Below are positions 40,051-48,848 of a stretch of DNA of 64,000 nucleotides, piece by piece (positions within the stretch are counted from its first letter, which is position 1; every line of letters begins with the position of its first letter). Origin of the DNA: Tranzscheliella williamsii (Eukaryota > Basidiomycota > Ustilaginomycetes > Ustilaginales > Ustilaginaceae); NCBI GenBank assembly GCA_023212725.1, contig JALBYF010000055.1, positions 61,414 through 125,413 on the forward strand, read 5' to 3'. The notes beneath the pieces were generated by a model, which searched no databases, had not been told where the DNA came from, and worked only from the letters and a program-made list of their open reading frames with translations. The translations under genes and the position numbers were made by a program.

Positions 40051-41583
40051 ATGAACCCCAAGACACCCCCTCCTAGCACCAAACGGACCAGCGCCGTCAC
40101 AAGCGCTGCAGCCAGTGCGGCAGCAAGAGACGCGTCCAAGGCCACAGCCAACGCGACTGAGGTCGCCCGGAGCGGCACGGTTAGAACTAGACCTGGTTCT
40201 TCCATGTCCATGTCCAACGACACTCCCCCCAAGAAGGGTCGCCAGAGTCAGGCGGCGCGCGAACCAGATGATGAGAACATGACCGACGCTGCCGCCTCCA
40301 GCCTTGCTGGTACGGCTGCAAACGCGTCTGCCCCATCGGTAAGCGACGAGACGGCATTGCCCGCTACTACGGCCGCGCCGCACCCCGCCGTCGCGCTGAG
40401 CCCTGTCAGCACCACCGCTGCTGTTGCTCAGCAGAGCATTGACGCTGTGGCTGAGACAATGTTACCCACTGGCCCCTTCGCCTTTGGTGCTGATCCTCCC
40501 GCCACCAACCCCGGGCCGCCCCCAGGCACCGCAGCCTCGGTCCATGCCCCCACTCACGCTCCGCCTGGGACCGCCGGGGCAACTGCTACTGCGGCATCTG
40601 GCGATGGAGAAGCCCAAACTGGCACCGCACTTTCCCAGGTCTACTATTCGCGCTTCGCTCATGACCAAGACGAAGAGGAGATCGACCTGATTGAGGAAGA
40701 AGAACTTGGCAACGCGGACCACGATGACTTCCAGCTCGACAAGCCGATCCTATACCCGATCTACCAGGGCAGCCCTGCATTTCCTTTTCCCCCCACCGAG
40801 TTGGCTGACCCGAGCGTCACCAACGGGGTAGCCTCCGGCAGTCGCCGATGGCGCTTCCATGCGCCTCCCCAAAAGGCTGAAGAGCACAGCAGAGTGGAAG
40901 CCAAGATTCTGTACCTAATGGAGCAGGCAGGTATCCCGAGCGAGTCCATTTCCACCTTCTTCCCGCCCACCAACGACCGCAAGCGCTATGTTGAGGTGGA
41001 ATTCAAGACGGTCGAAGGGTATGAGGCCGCTGCCAAGGTAGCCCTCACATGGAATAACCGGCCGCTGGACCTTGCCTACAGCGCCGCGCCCCTTCCCCCG
41101 CGCTTCACCGTCCTGAAGATCAACAACATCAAGCCAAACTCTAACTTGAACACAGTGATGGCTGCAATCCAACACACCACTGGGGCCTTTATCACCATCA
41201 CGGACATCTGGGCCTCTACGCGACTATACGGCACGGATACGCCGAAGCGGCGCTTCACCGGGACTCTCCTCATGCTAGCCCGATACCGTAAAAGCAGCTA
41301 CGGCCCAGACAAGCTTCCGTCCTATGTCGAGCTGGACAACACCAAGCATGTGCTCCACTTTACCGGGCGCGGCGACCGCTGCAGCTTCTGCAAAAACACT
41401 AGCGGGCCCAGCCACACTTTTGCCGACTGCACCCGAAAACGCTGCTTCCGCTGCCTCAACACTGGCCACAAGGCAGAAAACTGCCCCGATCCCCTCGACC
41501 GAGATGCCAAAAAACCGCGCCAAGATCTCCCTCAACTTGAACTAAGCTCGAGTCTCTCTGGACTTCCTCCTTTTCTTACCTAG
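40051..41583 (+). CDS. Gag-like (LINE ORF1) protein with two CCHC-type knuckles
   Basis: 510 aa. The Ala/Ser/Thr/Pro-rich N-terminal 190 residues end in an acidic patch (DQDEEEIDLIEEEEL). The middle contains two possible RNA-binding folds (KRYVEVEFKTVEGYEAAAKV and FTVLKINNIKPNSNLNTVM). The C-terminus has an atypical knuckle C-x2-C-x7-H-x4-C at residue 447 and a canonical C-x2-C-x4-H-x4-C (CFRCLNTGHKAENC) at 465. This is the layout of LINE ORF1 nucleocapsid-like proteins that bind element RNA. The frame is open from 39973 (TTG) but the first ATG is 40051. The stop codon TAG is also the first three bases of a 30-bp tandem repeat. It shows no clear relation to the three larger gag-like ORFs beyond the zinc knuckle. 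Confidence 0.75.
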   Translation: MNPKTPPPSTKRTSAVTSAAASAAARDASKATANATEVARSGTVRTRPGSSMSMSNDTPPKKGRQSQAAREPDDENMTDAAASSLAGTAANASAPSVSDETALPATTAAPHPAVALSPVSTTAAVAQQSIDAVAETMLPTGPFAFGADPPATNPGPPPGTAASVHAPTHAPPGTAGATATAASGDGEAQTGTALSQVYYSRFAHDQDEEEIDLIEEEELGNADHDDFQLDKPILYPIYQGSPAFPFPPTELADPSVTNGVASGSRRWRFHAPPQKAEEHSRVEAKILYLMEQAGIPSESISTFFPPTNDRKRYVEVEFKTVEGYEAAAKVALTWNNRPLDLAYSAAPLPPRFTVLKINNIKPNSNLNTVMAAIQHTTGAFITITDIWASTRLYGTDTPKRRFTGTLLMLARYRKSSYGPDKLPSYVELDNTKHVLHFTGRGDRCSFCKNTSGPSHTFADCTRKRCFRCLNTGHKAENCPDPLDRDAKKPRQDLPQLELSSSLSGLPPFLT

Positions 41584-41670
41584 GATCACAATCATCTGGC
41601 CCCACTCCACTAGGATCACTATCATCAGGCCCCACTCCACTAGAATCACAATCATCAGGCCCCACTCCAC
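41581..41670. repeat. 30-bp tandem repeat, three copies
   Basis: TAGGATCACAATCATCTGGC plus CCCACTCCAC, repeated at 41581, 41611 and 41641 with one to three changes. The first copy supplies the stop codon of the preceding ORF. Confidence 0.85.
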
Positions 41671-41878
41671 CTCGGCAGGATGCGACACGGCCACTGAAAG
41701 AGGAATCTATACCGGTTCCCGGCTCAATCCGGCCTCTGCTTTTTCAAGATGCTTGACGCTGGCGCTTCCTATATAGACAACGACCCGGATAACACGGCAC
41801 CCCATCTACCGAATCGGCCCCCCACCTATCTCCCGAATTGGCACCACACCTCTTCTCTTGGATCAACCCCACACCTGA

Positions 41879-42307
41879 ATGTATGCCCGAACCTTGACCT
41901 GCCTGCCCAAACACAACCCAATGACCAAGTCTGTATACAAGATCTACCCCCATCGCCGAATGATAGCATGCTCCAACATTCAGAACTATCGCCATTGGCT
42001 CCCCTACGCAGATCTGTGCTGCTTTGTGGAAACCTACCTCCCTCAACTGAATACACTTGATCACGTGTCTGTGCAACCTCGACAATTGATACAACGCCAA
42101 TATAAGCCTACGTATATGAGCCAACCTCCCATCTTCGCAACACACGATGGACCGAGTTGCCCTAAGAACCACACTAGAGTGACCTATGCACCACCTGACC
42201 TGAGAAACCGGGTCCGAAAAGTACTTGAAAGTGGCCCGTTTGGAATGGCTACTAAGCATACGTCTTCACCGCCCGACGATGTGCATCACGGAGCCCTTGA
42301 ATGCTGA
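41879..42307 (+). pseudogene. Possible decayed LINE endonuclease fragment
   Basis: A 142-codon frame contains YADLCCFVETYL and, 53 residues further, VTYAPPD. These resemble the catalytic Glu motif (DILLLQETHL-like) and the Y-A-P strand of LINE AP endonucleases at a plausible spacing. The GDxN, SDH and other motifs are missing. The call rests on two short motifs only. Confidence 0.25.
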
Positions 42308-42824
42308 TACCACTATGCATAGGCAAAACTATATTGCGCCGACCATTGGGGCGCATACAATCAATGAACATGTCGCGGCCCCACCGCCGCCCCGAATCCG
42401 ACCAGCTTCCTCGCCTATCCGAACACTTGGAAGCTTTCAGGTGCCTGGCCAACTTAGAGGACGAGGATTCTGAAGCCCTTTGTGCACCTAGAATGTTTGC
42501 TGCTTTCTCCATCATGCGGGCCCTGCAGCAACAGCTGATGCAAACCTGCGCCCAGCCGCAGGGTGCAGTCCACGCACGAAAGAGCGCATCCTACACACTG
42601 CTCTATGCGAACTCTCCAACACGGAGTAAAAAGCGGCGCTGTCTTCCGGCTTTGCACCTATCATCCTAACCACCCAGCCCAGCCACCGTTGACCTGTCCA
42701 TCTACTCGAACTGCCGACATCGCGCCCTGCACAAAGAAGCAAGGACTACCATAAATGCAGGAGGCCCGGAACGTCTCATTCCTCCGTCTCCCACTTGCAT
42801 CAACCTGCCCCATCTTTCCTTCTT

Positions 42825-42832
42825 GATAAATA
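42825..42832 (+). promoter_or_regulatory. TATA-like box before the 342-aa ORF
   Basis: GATAAATA, about 45 bp upstream of ATG 42875, followed by CTTCACGTGTCTACAGCC. Confidence 0.4.
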
Positions 42833-42874
42833 CCAGGTGCTCCGCGCTTCACGTGTCTACAGCCTCAGCCCATA

Positions 42875-43903
42875 ATGCCGCGCCCCCGACGCTCCGAACC
42901 TACCCTCCCTTCTGAGGGTTGTCCATACCAGCTCCGCCCTCGCTCCGCCCAGCGCCCAGGCCCTGCCTCCACCGTGCAGTCAAGCGATGATCTACCCTCC
43001 GCCACCTCCCTTACCATGCGGAGCACTGCCATCAAACAAGAAGAGGCTACGGCCATGCCATCCCTCTTCTCAAACGAAAATAGCACACATCTCCCCGACC
43101 ACCGCTGGGCCCTGCCGACTTTCTCAACTCCCGTGCCACACCGTGAATCAAAGCATTCGCCCGACAGCAACACGCCCGAGCTCCCGGAATTGTCGCTCGG
43201 GCTCTCCCGCGACGAGTCACTCGCACACTCCCCCGACACATCCTCCGCGCCTTCGTCCGACGCCTTTAACGAGATGCCTTGCGCCAGCTTCCACGGATGC
43301 ATACTGGTGGGGAATAACCAACGGTTCGATCCGCACAGCGATGAGGATGGAGATGCTCCCCTCTGCATGGACCACCTGGCAACGAGCCTGCTCCAGGCGT
43401 CGCCCACGCTCTCCGATTATCGCTTTGTCATCCGGCCTCTCGGAACGACGGGACAGTCGGTTGCTGAATACTGGGAAAAGGCGTACGACCACATGATGAC
43501 GGTGCACGAACCTTCACTAAGGGCGCCCAGGACCCCTCTCGAATTGCTGGAACGCATCGAGAATTTGACACTACCGCTGCGGATCGCTTTTACGCCCTGC
43601 TGCTACCCCGGCTTTCACATTCTGGCGCAAACGGCCCGACGCACAACGCTGGACCATGGCCGCCATATACGGAACACCACCTCCGGCGCCAAAGCTGTCG
43701 TGAACTGCGCTCGCAGCATGGGAGATGGACCCCTGATCCAGACCCACATCCAGTCGGCAATTGACGTTATAAATTTCCGAGCGACAGCCATCACAAAGAT
43801 CACAAGTAACTTGTCCCGAGTCCTATGGCTGACCAACGGCAACGAATTCATCTGCCTTGCTCCCGGCGGTTCCGACCTCTTCCACCGCGCCGGACTCACT
43901 TGA
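42875..43903 (+). CDS. Orphan protein in the retroelement island
   Basis: 342 aa, unrecognised. The N-terminal 130 residues are Ser/Pro-rich; the rest is a likely folded domain (FHGCILVGNNQRFDP, YRFVIRPLGTTGQSVAEYW, LELLERIENLTLPLRIAF, INFRATAITKITSNLSRVLW). No zinc knuckle, protease, RT or integrase motif is visible, and it does not align with the other island ORFs by eye. It begins MPRPRR, like the MP- starts of its neighbours. It could be an accessory gene of the element or a captured host gene. It is followed by a SINE-like repeat 270 bp downstream. Confidence 0.5.
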   Translation: MPRPRRSEPTLPSEGCPYQLRPRSAQRPGPASTVQSSDDLPSATSLTMRSTAIKQEEATAMPSLFSNENSTHLPDHRWALPTFSTPVPHRESKHSPDSNTPELPELSLGLSRDESLAHSPDTSSAPSSDAFNEMPCASFHGCILVGNNQRFDPHSDEDGDAPLCMDHLATSLLQASPTLSDYRFVIRPLGTTGQSVAEYWEKAYDHMMTVHEPSLRAPRTPLELLERIENLTLPLRIAFTPCCYPGFHILAQTARRTTLDHGRHIRNTTSGAKAVVNCARSMGDGPLIQTHIQSAIDVINFRATAITKITSNLSRVLWLTNGNEFICLAPGGSDLFHRAGLT

Positions 43904-44169
43904 ATGCGAAGGCACCCCTAGAACCGCTTAGCACGCCGGCCCACAGCCCTCCATCATCCGTCCCCGGGATACTCTGTCGATGCCCACCATCCCCCTTGCC
44001 TTGCTATTGCCCTCCATAAGCTTGGAACTGACCTCTTTCGCTAGCCGCTCCCATGATCCCCATATGATAATGTCTGTTATTGATGAATATTAAAGACCGC
44101 ATTTATTTGAGCCAAACAGAAGTCCGTAAATTACGCATTCACAACATAAAAGCGCGACTTCTGGTGAAT

Positions 44170-44344
44170 TAGCCAGTGGTTAAAGCAGCAACACTGCTTT
44201 GGTTTTGGTCTACCAGACTGGCTGTTGCGATCCTGCTTAAGCATCTGAATGTCTTCTGCTTAGCCCCTGAAGGCAGTTTTTACCAGTGATGATGCTTTGA
44301 CATCTGGCCGGCCTACCAGAAGCTGAGCCTTTTATGTTGTGATT
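44170..44344 (+). repeat. Dispersed repeat, probable tRNA-derived SINE, copy B
   Basis: Pairs with 27248-27437. The A box TAGCCAGTGGTTAAAGC (44170-44186) closely resembles the tRNA-Leu/Ser A box (TGGCCGAGTGGTTAAGGC). The B-box-like GTTGCGATCC is at 44224-44233. The body after the tRNA-like head also aligns with copy A (GCTTTGACATCTGGC versus GCTTTGACGTCTGGC; AGCTGAGC versus AACTGAGC). There is no poly-A tail; the end is near TGTGATT. Confidence 0.65.
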
Positions 44345-44373
44345 ACTGCTCACCTGAGTGCGCAGCCCCAGGA

Positions 44374-44394
44374 CGAACCCTAGCTCTGCTACCA
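44374..44394 (+). other. tRNA 3'-half-like motif or complement of a primer-binding site
   Basis: CGAACCCTAGCTCTGCTACC followed by A reads like the T-arm, acceptor and CCA end of a mature tRNA. On the - strand it starts TGGTAGCAGAGC, like the primer-binding site of an LTR element in reverse orientation. No tRNA 5' half and no confirmed LTR flank it. Confidence 0.4.
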
Positions 44395-45115
44395 ATATGA
44401 TGACGATAATTCAAGACTCTGCGTACTTGCTACGTCATAATCATATATTTGCCCCGCCTAAAAGCCAGACGCCATTGACAATGCACCGTGACCACAGACG
44501 TAGATGCAATGGTGCCACTGCCTGAGCAAGCATCACACTTGCAGGACACACTAGCAGCTTGAACATCGTCTTCGATCCCTGCCACCGCCCTCGCTGGACG
44601 AGCGCTACTCGATGGGGAAACCCCTTTATGCCAGTGCAAACTGCTAAAGAGCGTCCTGTGCCTCGTCCCTTGGGCAGAGGAGGCACGACGCTCGTTTTCA
44701 AATCCCAGTACTTCCCACGCGCCAAATTCCAACCAACCGCGCTAATTGGCAGGCACAAAGGGACAGCAACGGCCACACACAAAGGGAACCACTGACATTG
44801 GCACCAGACCCGAGTACGGCGCAAGGTTCACTGGCAACATGGCGCCGCGGCTAGAGCCTCAGCCCATGCATCATGCACGGCGGCGCCGACAGCATGCACA
44901 TTTAGCGGGCTGTCTCCTTAGGGAAGGCGTCTCCGCCCTTTTGTCCGAACCCAGCCACGCGGCCGCTCAAGCCGGCCATACCGCCCACAAGCATGACCTC
45001 GACTGGATATACACTGCACGCACGCAAGCACGCAACGATTCAAGTCTGGCGCTCACCTTCTGAGGCTGTCCGACTGCTCTCCTTCCATCCCAACCCAGCT
45101 GGCTCCGCCTCATGG

Positions 45116-45125
45116 CTTTTAAGGG
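45116..45125 (+). promoter_or_regulatory. TATA-like box before the 978-aa gag-like ORF
   Basis: CTTTTAAGGG, about 110 bp upstream of ATG 45231. Confidence 0.35.
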
Positions 45126-45230
45126 GAGCGCAAGCCTACCCGCCTTCCGCCTGGCCCCCACTCACCACCGCACCAAACACACAGCCCACCTGGACAGACA
45201 TTATTACATCTCCAACACTCCACCGCTATC

Positions 45231-48167
45231 ATGCCCAACAAGCCCACAGTTCATATTGCTGGGGTTGCGCCCGCTGTGCTGCCGTCCTTCCTGCATTGCC
45301 TCTCTACTCTACAGCAAGACCTTCACCACGGGGGCATACAGGTCCAGTTCGACGAAGCCAGCCAGTTACACAGCCTCACCATCCGGCAGGCTGGAGCATG
45401 GTGCCTAGGCCGCAGCCGTCGGGCCAGCCGTATGCACGGCGCCGACTTTAGAGTGATACCTGAGGGGGACGAATCTGCTCGGCGGGCCCTTCGCCCCGCT
45501 CAACGACCTCAACGCCTAGCGGACCGACGCCAAGACGACACCTCCACCTCAGAGGGAATGCCGTCCGTCAAGGAGGAACCGGACGCTGCTACCCCGCACG
45601 CAGCTCTGGGCAATGCCAGCCTCAAGCAGGAAGACGATCAGGATGATCGATCCATGGCCACTTCACAAGCCGACGGGGAGCCTTCTTCGAGGGACAGCAT
45701 GATGCGCCCCGTCCACCACGAAATGTCTGGAGAAGCGAAGAACGGGTTTGTGGACCAGGCTACCCCTGCCCTTTTGGACGACAGCATCGCTGGCTCCGAG
45801 AATGTTGACCTCTCTGACAACGCCGACGATCCTGAAACCGCTGACGATTTGGACGACGCCAACGACTTTGGGTACGCCGACGAATTCAACGGTTCCGATG
45901 ACGCCGACAATCTCTACGACGACTCCGTCGGCAGTGCCGACGATTATAGGCCTGAGACCGAAAGCGACGAAGCGAGCGATCCCAACGCCCCCTCAGTCAA
46001 CAGCACAGATGACAACGCCGTGTCAGGATCCGACGAGAACGACGTGTCTGAAACAGACGAAAAGGGCTTTTTGGGATCCATTGACAATGAGAATTTGGAA
46101 ACAGACAAAGGGCAGGAGCCCAGCAACGACAGCGCCAGCCTGTCCACCCACCGTGTAGCTGACCCTGCGTCTGGCAATTCTGCACAAGATGACCTTCCGG
46201 TCCCCGCGCCAGGCGACGCCGACACCGTCACCACCCTGTCAAGTACCACTGCAGAACATACCGGCGCCCCCTTTCTACGACGGCACACTTGTCTAGAATG
46301 GCCACAGATCGGCACCGATACACCGTACGGCAGCAATTCTGACTCCCCATTCAATATCTACGATCATCTCAACCTGACCTTTTCCGTCCCGGAGCTTCGA
46401 CACCAGACCCAGCAGCCCTTTACATTACTTTTCGACTATGCCTGCCAGTACATCCTCGGACAGCTGCCGTGGTATAGCCCACACAGCTTCAAGAGGGCGG
46501 GAGCACCCCGCCTACAAGGACAGCAGCTGAATTGGGTCAAGGAGCGAGAACGGACGTTTCTCATTGCCCTAAGGCACCCTGAGCACCTACAAGAACTGGT
46601 CGACGAGTTCTGTACGCACTTTCGCCTGCAACGCATACATGCTACTCACTTTTTTGATCGACTGCCTTTCCGTTCGCGCAAGCAGCCCACTGGCATCATC
46701 GGAAATCCTGGCACCGACATGACCACGAACGACTACAAGACGCTGGCTGGCGCCTATCTACGCGTGATCGACACTGTCCGCCAAGCCCCTGCCACCATTC
46801 ACCCGGATCTCTTATGGAGCTTTGCCAACTTGCGCCACTGCGAATGGATGACACTGCTCAACATGGTAGCGAGCGATTTGTTAGGCAAGCTGGTGAGCAC
46901 CACGATGCTCAACGACAGGATTCGTCCTGTCCTGCGGTCATTAGTCGGAAGTACTGATCACAAAGCCTATATCAAGCGGTGGCTTCGACGATACTGTAAG
47001 GTGGAAATGCTTCATATCCGCACAGCAGGCGGCGCAAGGCCATATTTTGGGGCCTTTACGGTTGACCTTACCCGATTCGACTGCCAGCTTCGCCCCCACC
47101 CGTCTGCCTTTGTCGAACCACAATGCGAGGAGACAGGATGGATCCCACTGTCGGTTTGGCAGGACGGGAACGAAGAACACCTAGCTACGTCCCATCGTCT
47201 CAGCGGCACGGTGAGCTTGACCGAACGATGCCGCGGAACGATGCACGCTGTGCGCTCTACTCTCCCGCCCACGACGACTCCCAAGCCGGGCAACTGCATC
47301 CGCATCCGGGGTCGACGTCCACCTGGCACGATCCGCTTCCGCATGAACACTATTTTGCAGCAAATGACTCCCCCGTCGACAAAACCCTGCCCACACGGAT
47401 ATTACGCATGGGTACAGCCGTACCGCGCAGCCTTTCGCATCTGGCGCCACCAAAACGACGACACACAAGACATGGTTGAATTTGAAGTTGCCTTTGTCGA
47501 CCGCAGCCACGCCTTTCTCGCTTGGGCCCGAGCGCATCGCTGGGTGCCGCTGCTACCCATACGCGAGGCACGTCCTGTACCAAACGCCGACTGCTTTGGA
47601 CAATACCATCCACTATCGTCGCTATACACAGAAGTAACAGGGCACGACCAGCGACCGTGGATCCTCCTCGCCATGAGCGGATGGCGACAACTGCCGCAGG
47701 TTCCTGAGGCCAGCCTGCTTACTGCCAAAACTGCCGAAGGATACACGATCAAAATGTCGTATGCTTCGCCCCTACGCGCTGCTCAAATGATCGGCCAGAC
47801 ATATCCAACGATGGGCCGCAAACAAAGACCCTTCCACGACCCCCAGCGGAGCGCGCCTCTCCGCGTCCACTGCGCTGTTGGACTGCCCGATGCCTGCTCC
47901 CAGTGCGGAAGACTCGGCCATGAATGCACGGCAAAGGAGGCGCCGCAAACACCTGACACTGGACATACCTGTGCCACCTGCGCCGCTGCCGGCACGCCCC
48001 TCGACGACCAATGTTCCCGAGACACCATATGCAAGATCCGCGTGGCATATCAAGAAAACGCCACGTTTATGATCCAGACGCTCACCGAAGATCTGGACGG
48101 CCTCTCGGTATTCGACCATGACAGGTACGAATGGTTTTCCGAATTCTTTATCAACTGCGGCTATTAG
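45231..48167 (+). CDS. Gag-like protein 1 of a three-member paralogous array
   Basis: 978 aa. N-terminal unit of about 90 residues; acidic Asp/Ser/Asn-rich linker (about 100-350); conserved core from about 380. Core landmarks shared in order with the next two ORFs are HFRLQRIHATHFF (about 463), GGARPYFGAFTVDLTRFDC (about 600), NCIRIRGR, RWVPLLPIREARPVP (about 770), YHPLSSLY, and YTIKMSYASPLRAAQM. The C-terminus has CSQCGRLGHEC (from 889), which keeps C-x2-C-x4-H but places the last Cys early, then CATCAAAGTPLDDQC. I read it as a nucleocapsid-like LINE ORF1. The frame is unbroken. There is no protease or RT. It starts MPNKPT. The zinc knuckle change may reduce RNA binding. Confidence 0.7.
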   Translation: MPNKPTVHIAGVAPAVLPSFLHCLSTLQQDLHHGGIQVQFDEASQLHSLTIRQAGAWCLGRSRRASRMHGADFRVIPEGDESARRALRPAQRPQRLADRRQDDTSTSEGMPSVKEEPDAATPHAALGNASLKQEDDQDDRSMATSQADGEPSSRDSMMRPVHHEMSGEAKNGFVDQATPALLDDSIAGSENVDLSDNADDPETADDLDDANDFGYADEFNGSDDADNLYDDSVGSADDYRPETESDEASDPNAPSVNSTDDNAVSGSDENDVSETDEKGFLGSIDNENLETDKGQEPSNDSASLSTHRVADPASGNSAQDDLPVPAPGDADTVTTLSSTTAEHTGAPFLRRHTCLEWPQIGTDTPYGSNSDSPFNIYDHLNLTFSVPELRHQTQQPFTLLFDYACQYILGQLPWYSPHSFKRAGAPRLQGQQLNWVKERERTFLIALRHPEHLQELVDEFCTHFRLQRIHATHFFDRLPFRSRKQPTGIIGNPGTDMTTNDYKTLAGAYLRVIDTVRQAPATIHPDLLWSFANLRHCEWMTLLNMVASDLLGKLVSTTMLNDRIRPVLRSLVGSTDHKAYIKRWLRRYCKVEMLHIRTAGGARPYFGAFTVDLTRFDCQLRPHPSAFVEPQCEETGWIPLSVWQDGNEEHLATSHRLSGTVSLTERCRGTMHAVRSTLPPTTTPKPGNCIRIRGRRPPGTIRFRMNTILQQMTPPSTKPCPHGYYAWVQPYRAAFRIWRHQNDDTQDMVEFEVAFVDRSHAFLAWARAHRWVPLLPIREARPVPNADCFGQYHPLSSLYTEVTGHDQRPWILLAMSGWRQLPQVPEASLLTAKTAEGYTIKMSYASPLRAAQMIGQTYPTMGRKQRPFHDPQRSAPLRVHCAVGLPDACSQCGRLGHECTAKEAPQTPDTGHTCATCAAAGTPLDDQCSRDTICKIRVAYQENATFMIQTLTEDLDGLSVFDHDRYEWFSEFFINCGY

Positions 48168-48848
48168 TACAATGTCCTCCATGCGCCGATCCCCCTAGAC
48201 CTTCTTCTCCTTGCCCGCGCCTCTCCACTGCTCTCTCCCGCTGCCAGCCGAGCCATGCTATGCTTGCTCCAGCTCCTTCCCGGACCATCCTGCCATGCAC
48301 CTGTCCCTAGTCATCCGCCCTGTTTGTCAATTCTATTACTCTACCTCTTCCCACCTTGATCTAACTAAAGGGGAACAAAGTAAAGTCGGAGCAGTTAAAG
48401 ACCACTGCCGCGCCCGTGAACAGGACGGCCCACAGCGGGAGAGGGACATGCACCAACAGAAGCGACAAAGCACAGGGAGGACGTTGACCAGTGAAACTTC
48501 ACTACAGCACCAGACAAAGTGGCCTGACCCTCGCAGTCGTTGCACGCTGCTGCAAAACGCCCTGCAGACCACAAAGGGAACATGCAGTCCGTCCGCCTAC
48601 CACCTCCGACCGCTCATCCAAGCGGCGGACCAAAGGCGACCCCTTGCTATGGCCACCACCGTGGCACCAGGACTCACGGACAAAGGGCCTTTGGCCACTC
48701 GACTCTTTTGCGAAGCTTACAAAGAAAACGCCCAGTAACCGGCTCTTTGCCCCTTCTTCCGGACCCTTCTCCGACCTCCCAACCGCTGCCAGTCTAGGCA
48801 CCTCCGCCACCACACACCACGCACAAACATCCCTGACCACACATCCCA
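48168..48848. other. Spacer between gag-like ORFs 1 and 2
   Basis: 681 bp, pyrimidine-rich at the start and end. No TATA box, repeat or domain-bearing ORF was identified. Confidence 0.4.

Larger units (their letters stand above)
41671..42874. other. Spacer with a possible endonuclease fragment
   Basis: 1.2 kb between the repeat and the 342-aa ORF. It holds a weak AP-endonuclease-like fragment (41879-42307) and a TATA-like box at 42825. No other content is recognised. Confidence 0.4.
43904..45230. other. Spacer carrying SINE-like copy B and a tRNA 3'-half-like motif
   Basis: 1.3 kb. AATATTAAAG and CATTTATTT near 44085-44110 may serve as polyadenylation signals of the 342-aa ORF. Then come the SINE-like repeat (44170-44344), the tRNA-like 21-mer (44374-44394), and the leader of the 978-aa ORF with a TATA-like box. 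Confidence 0.5.
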
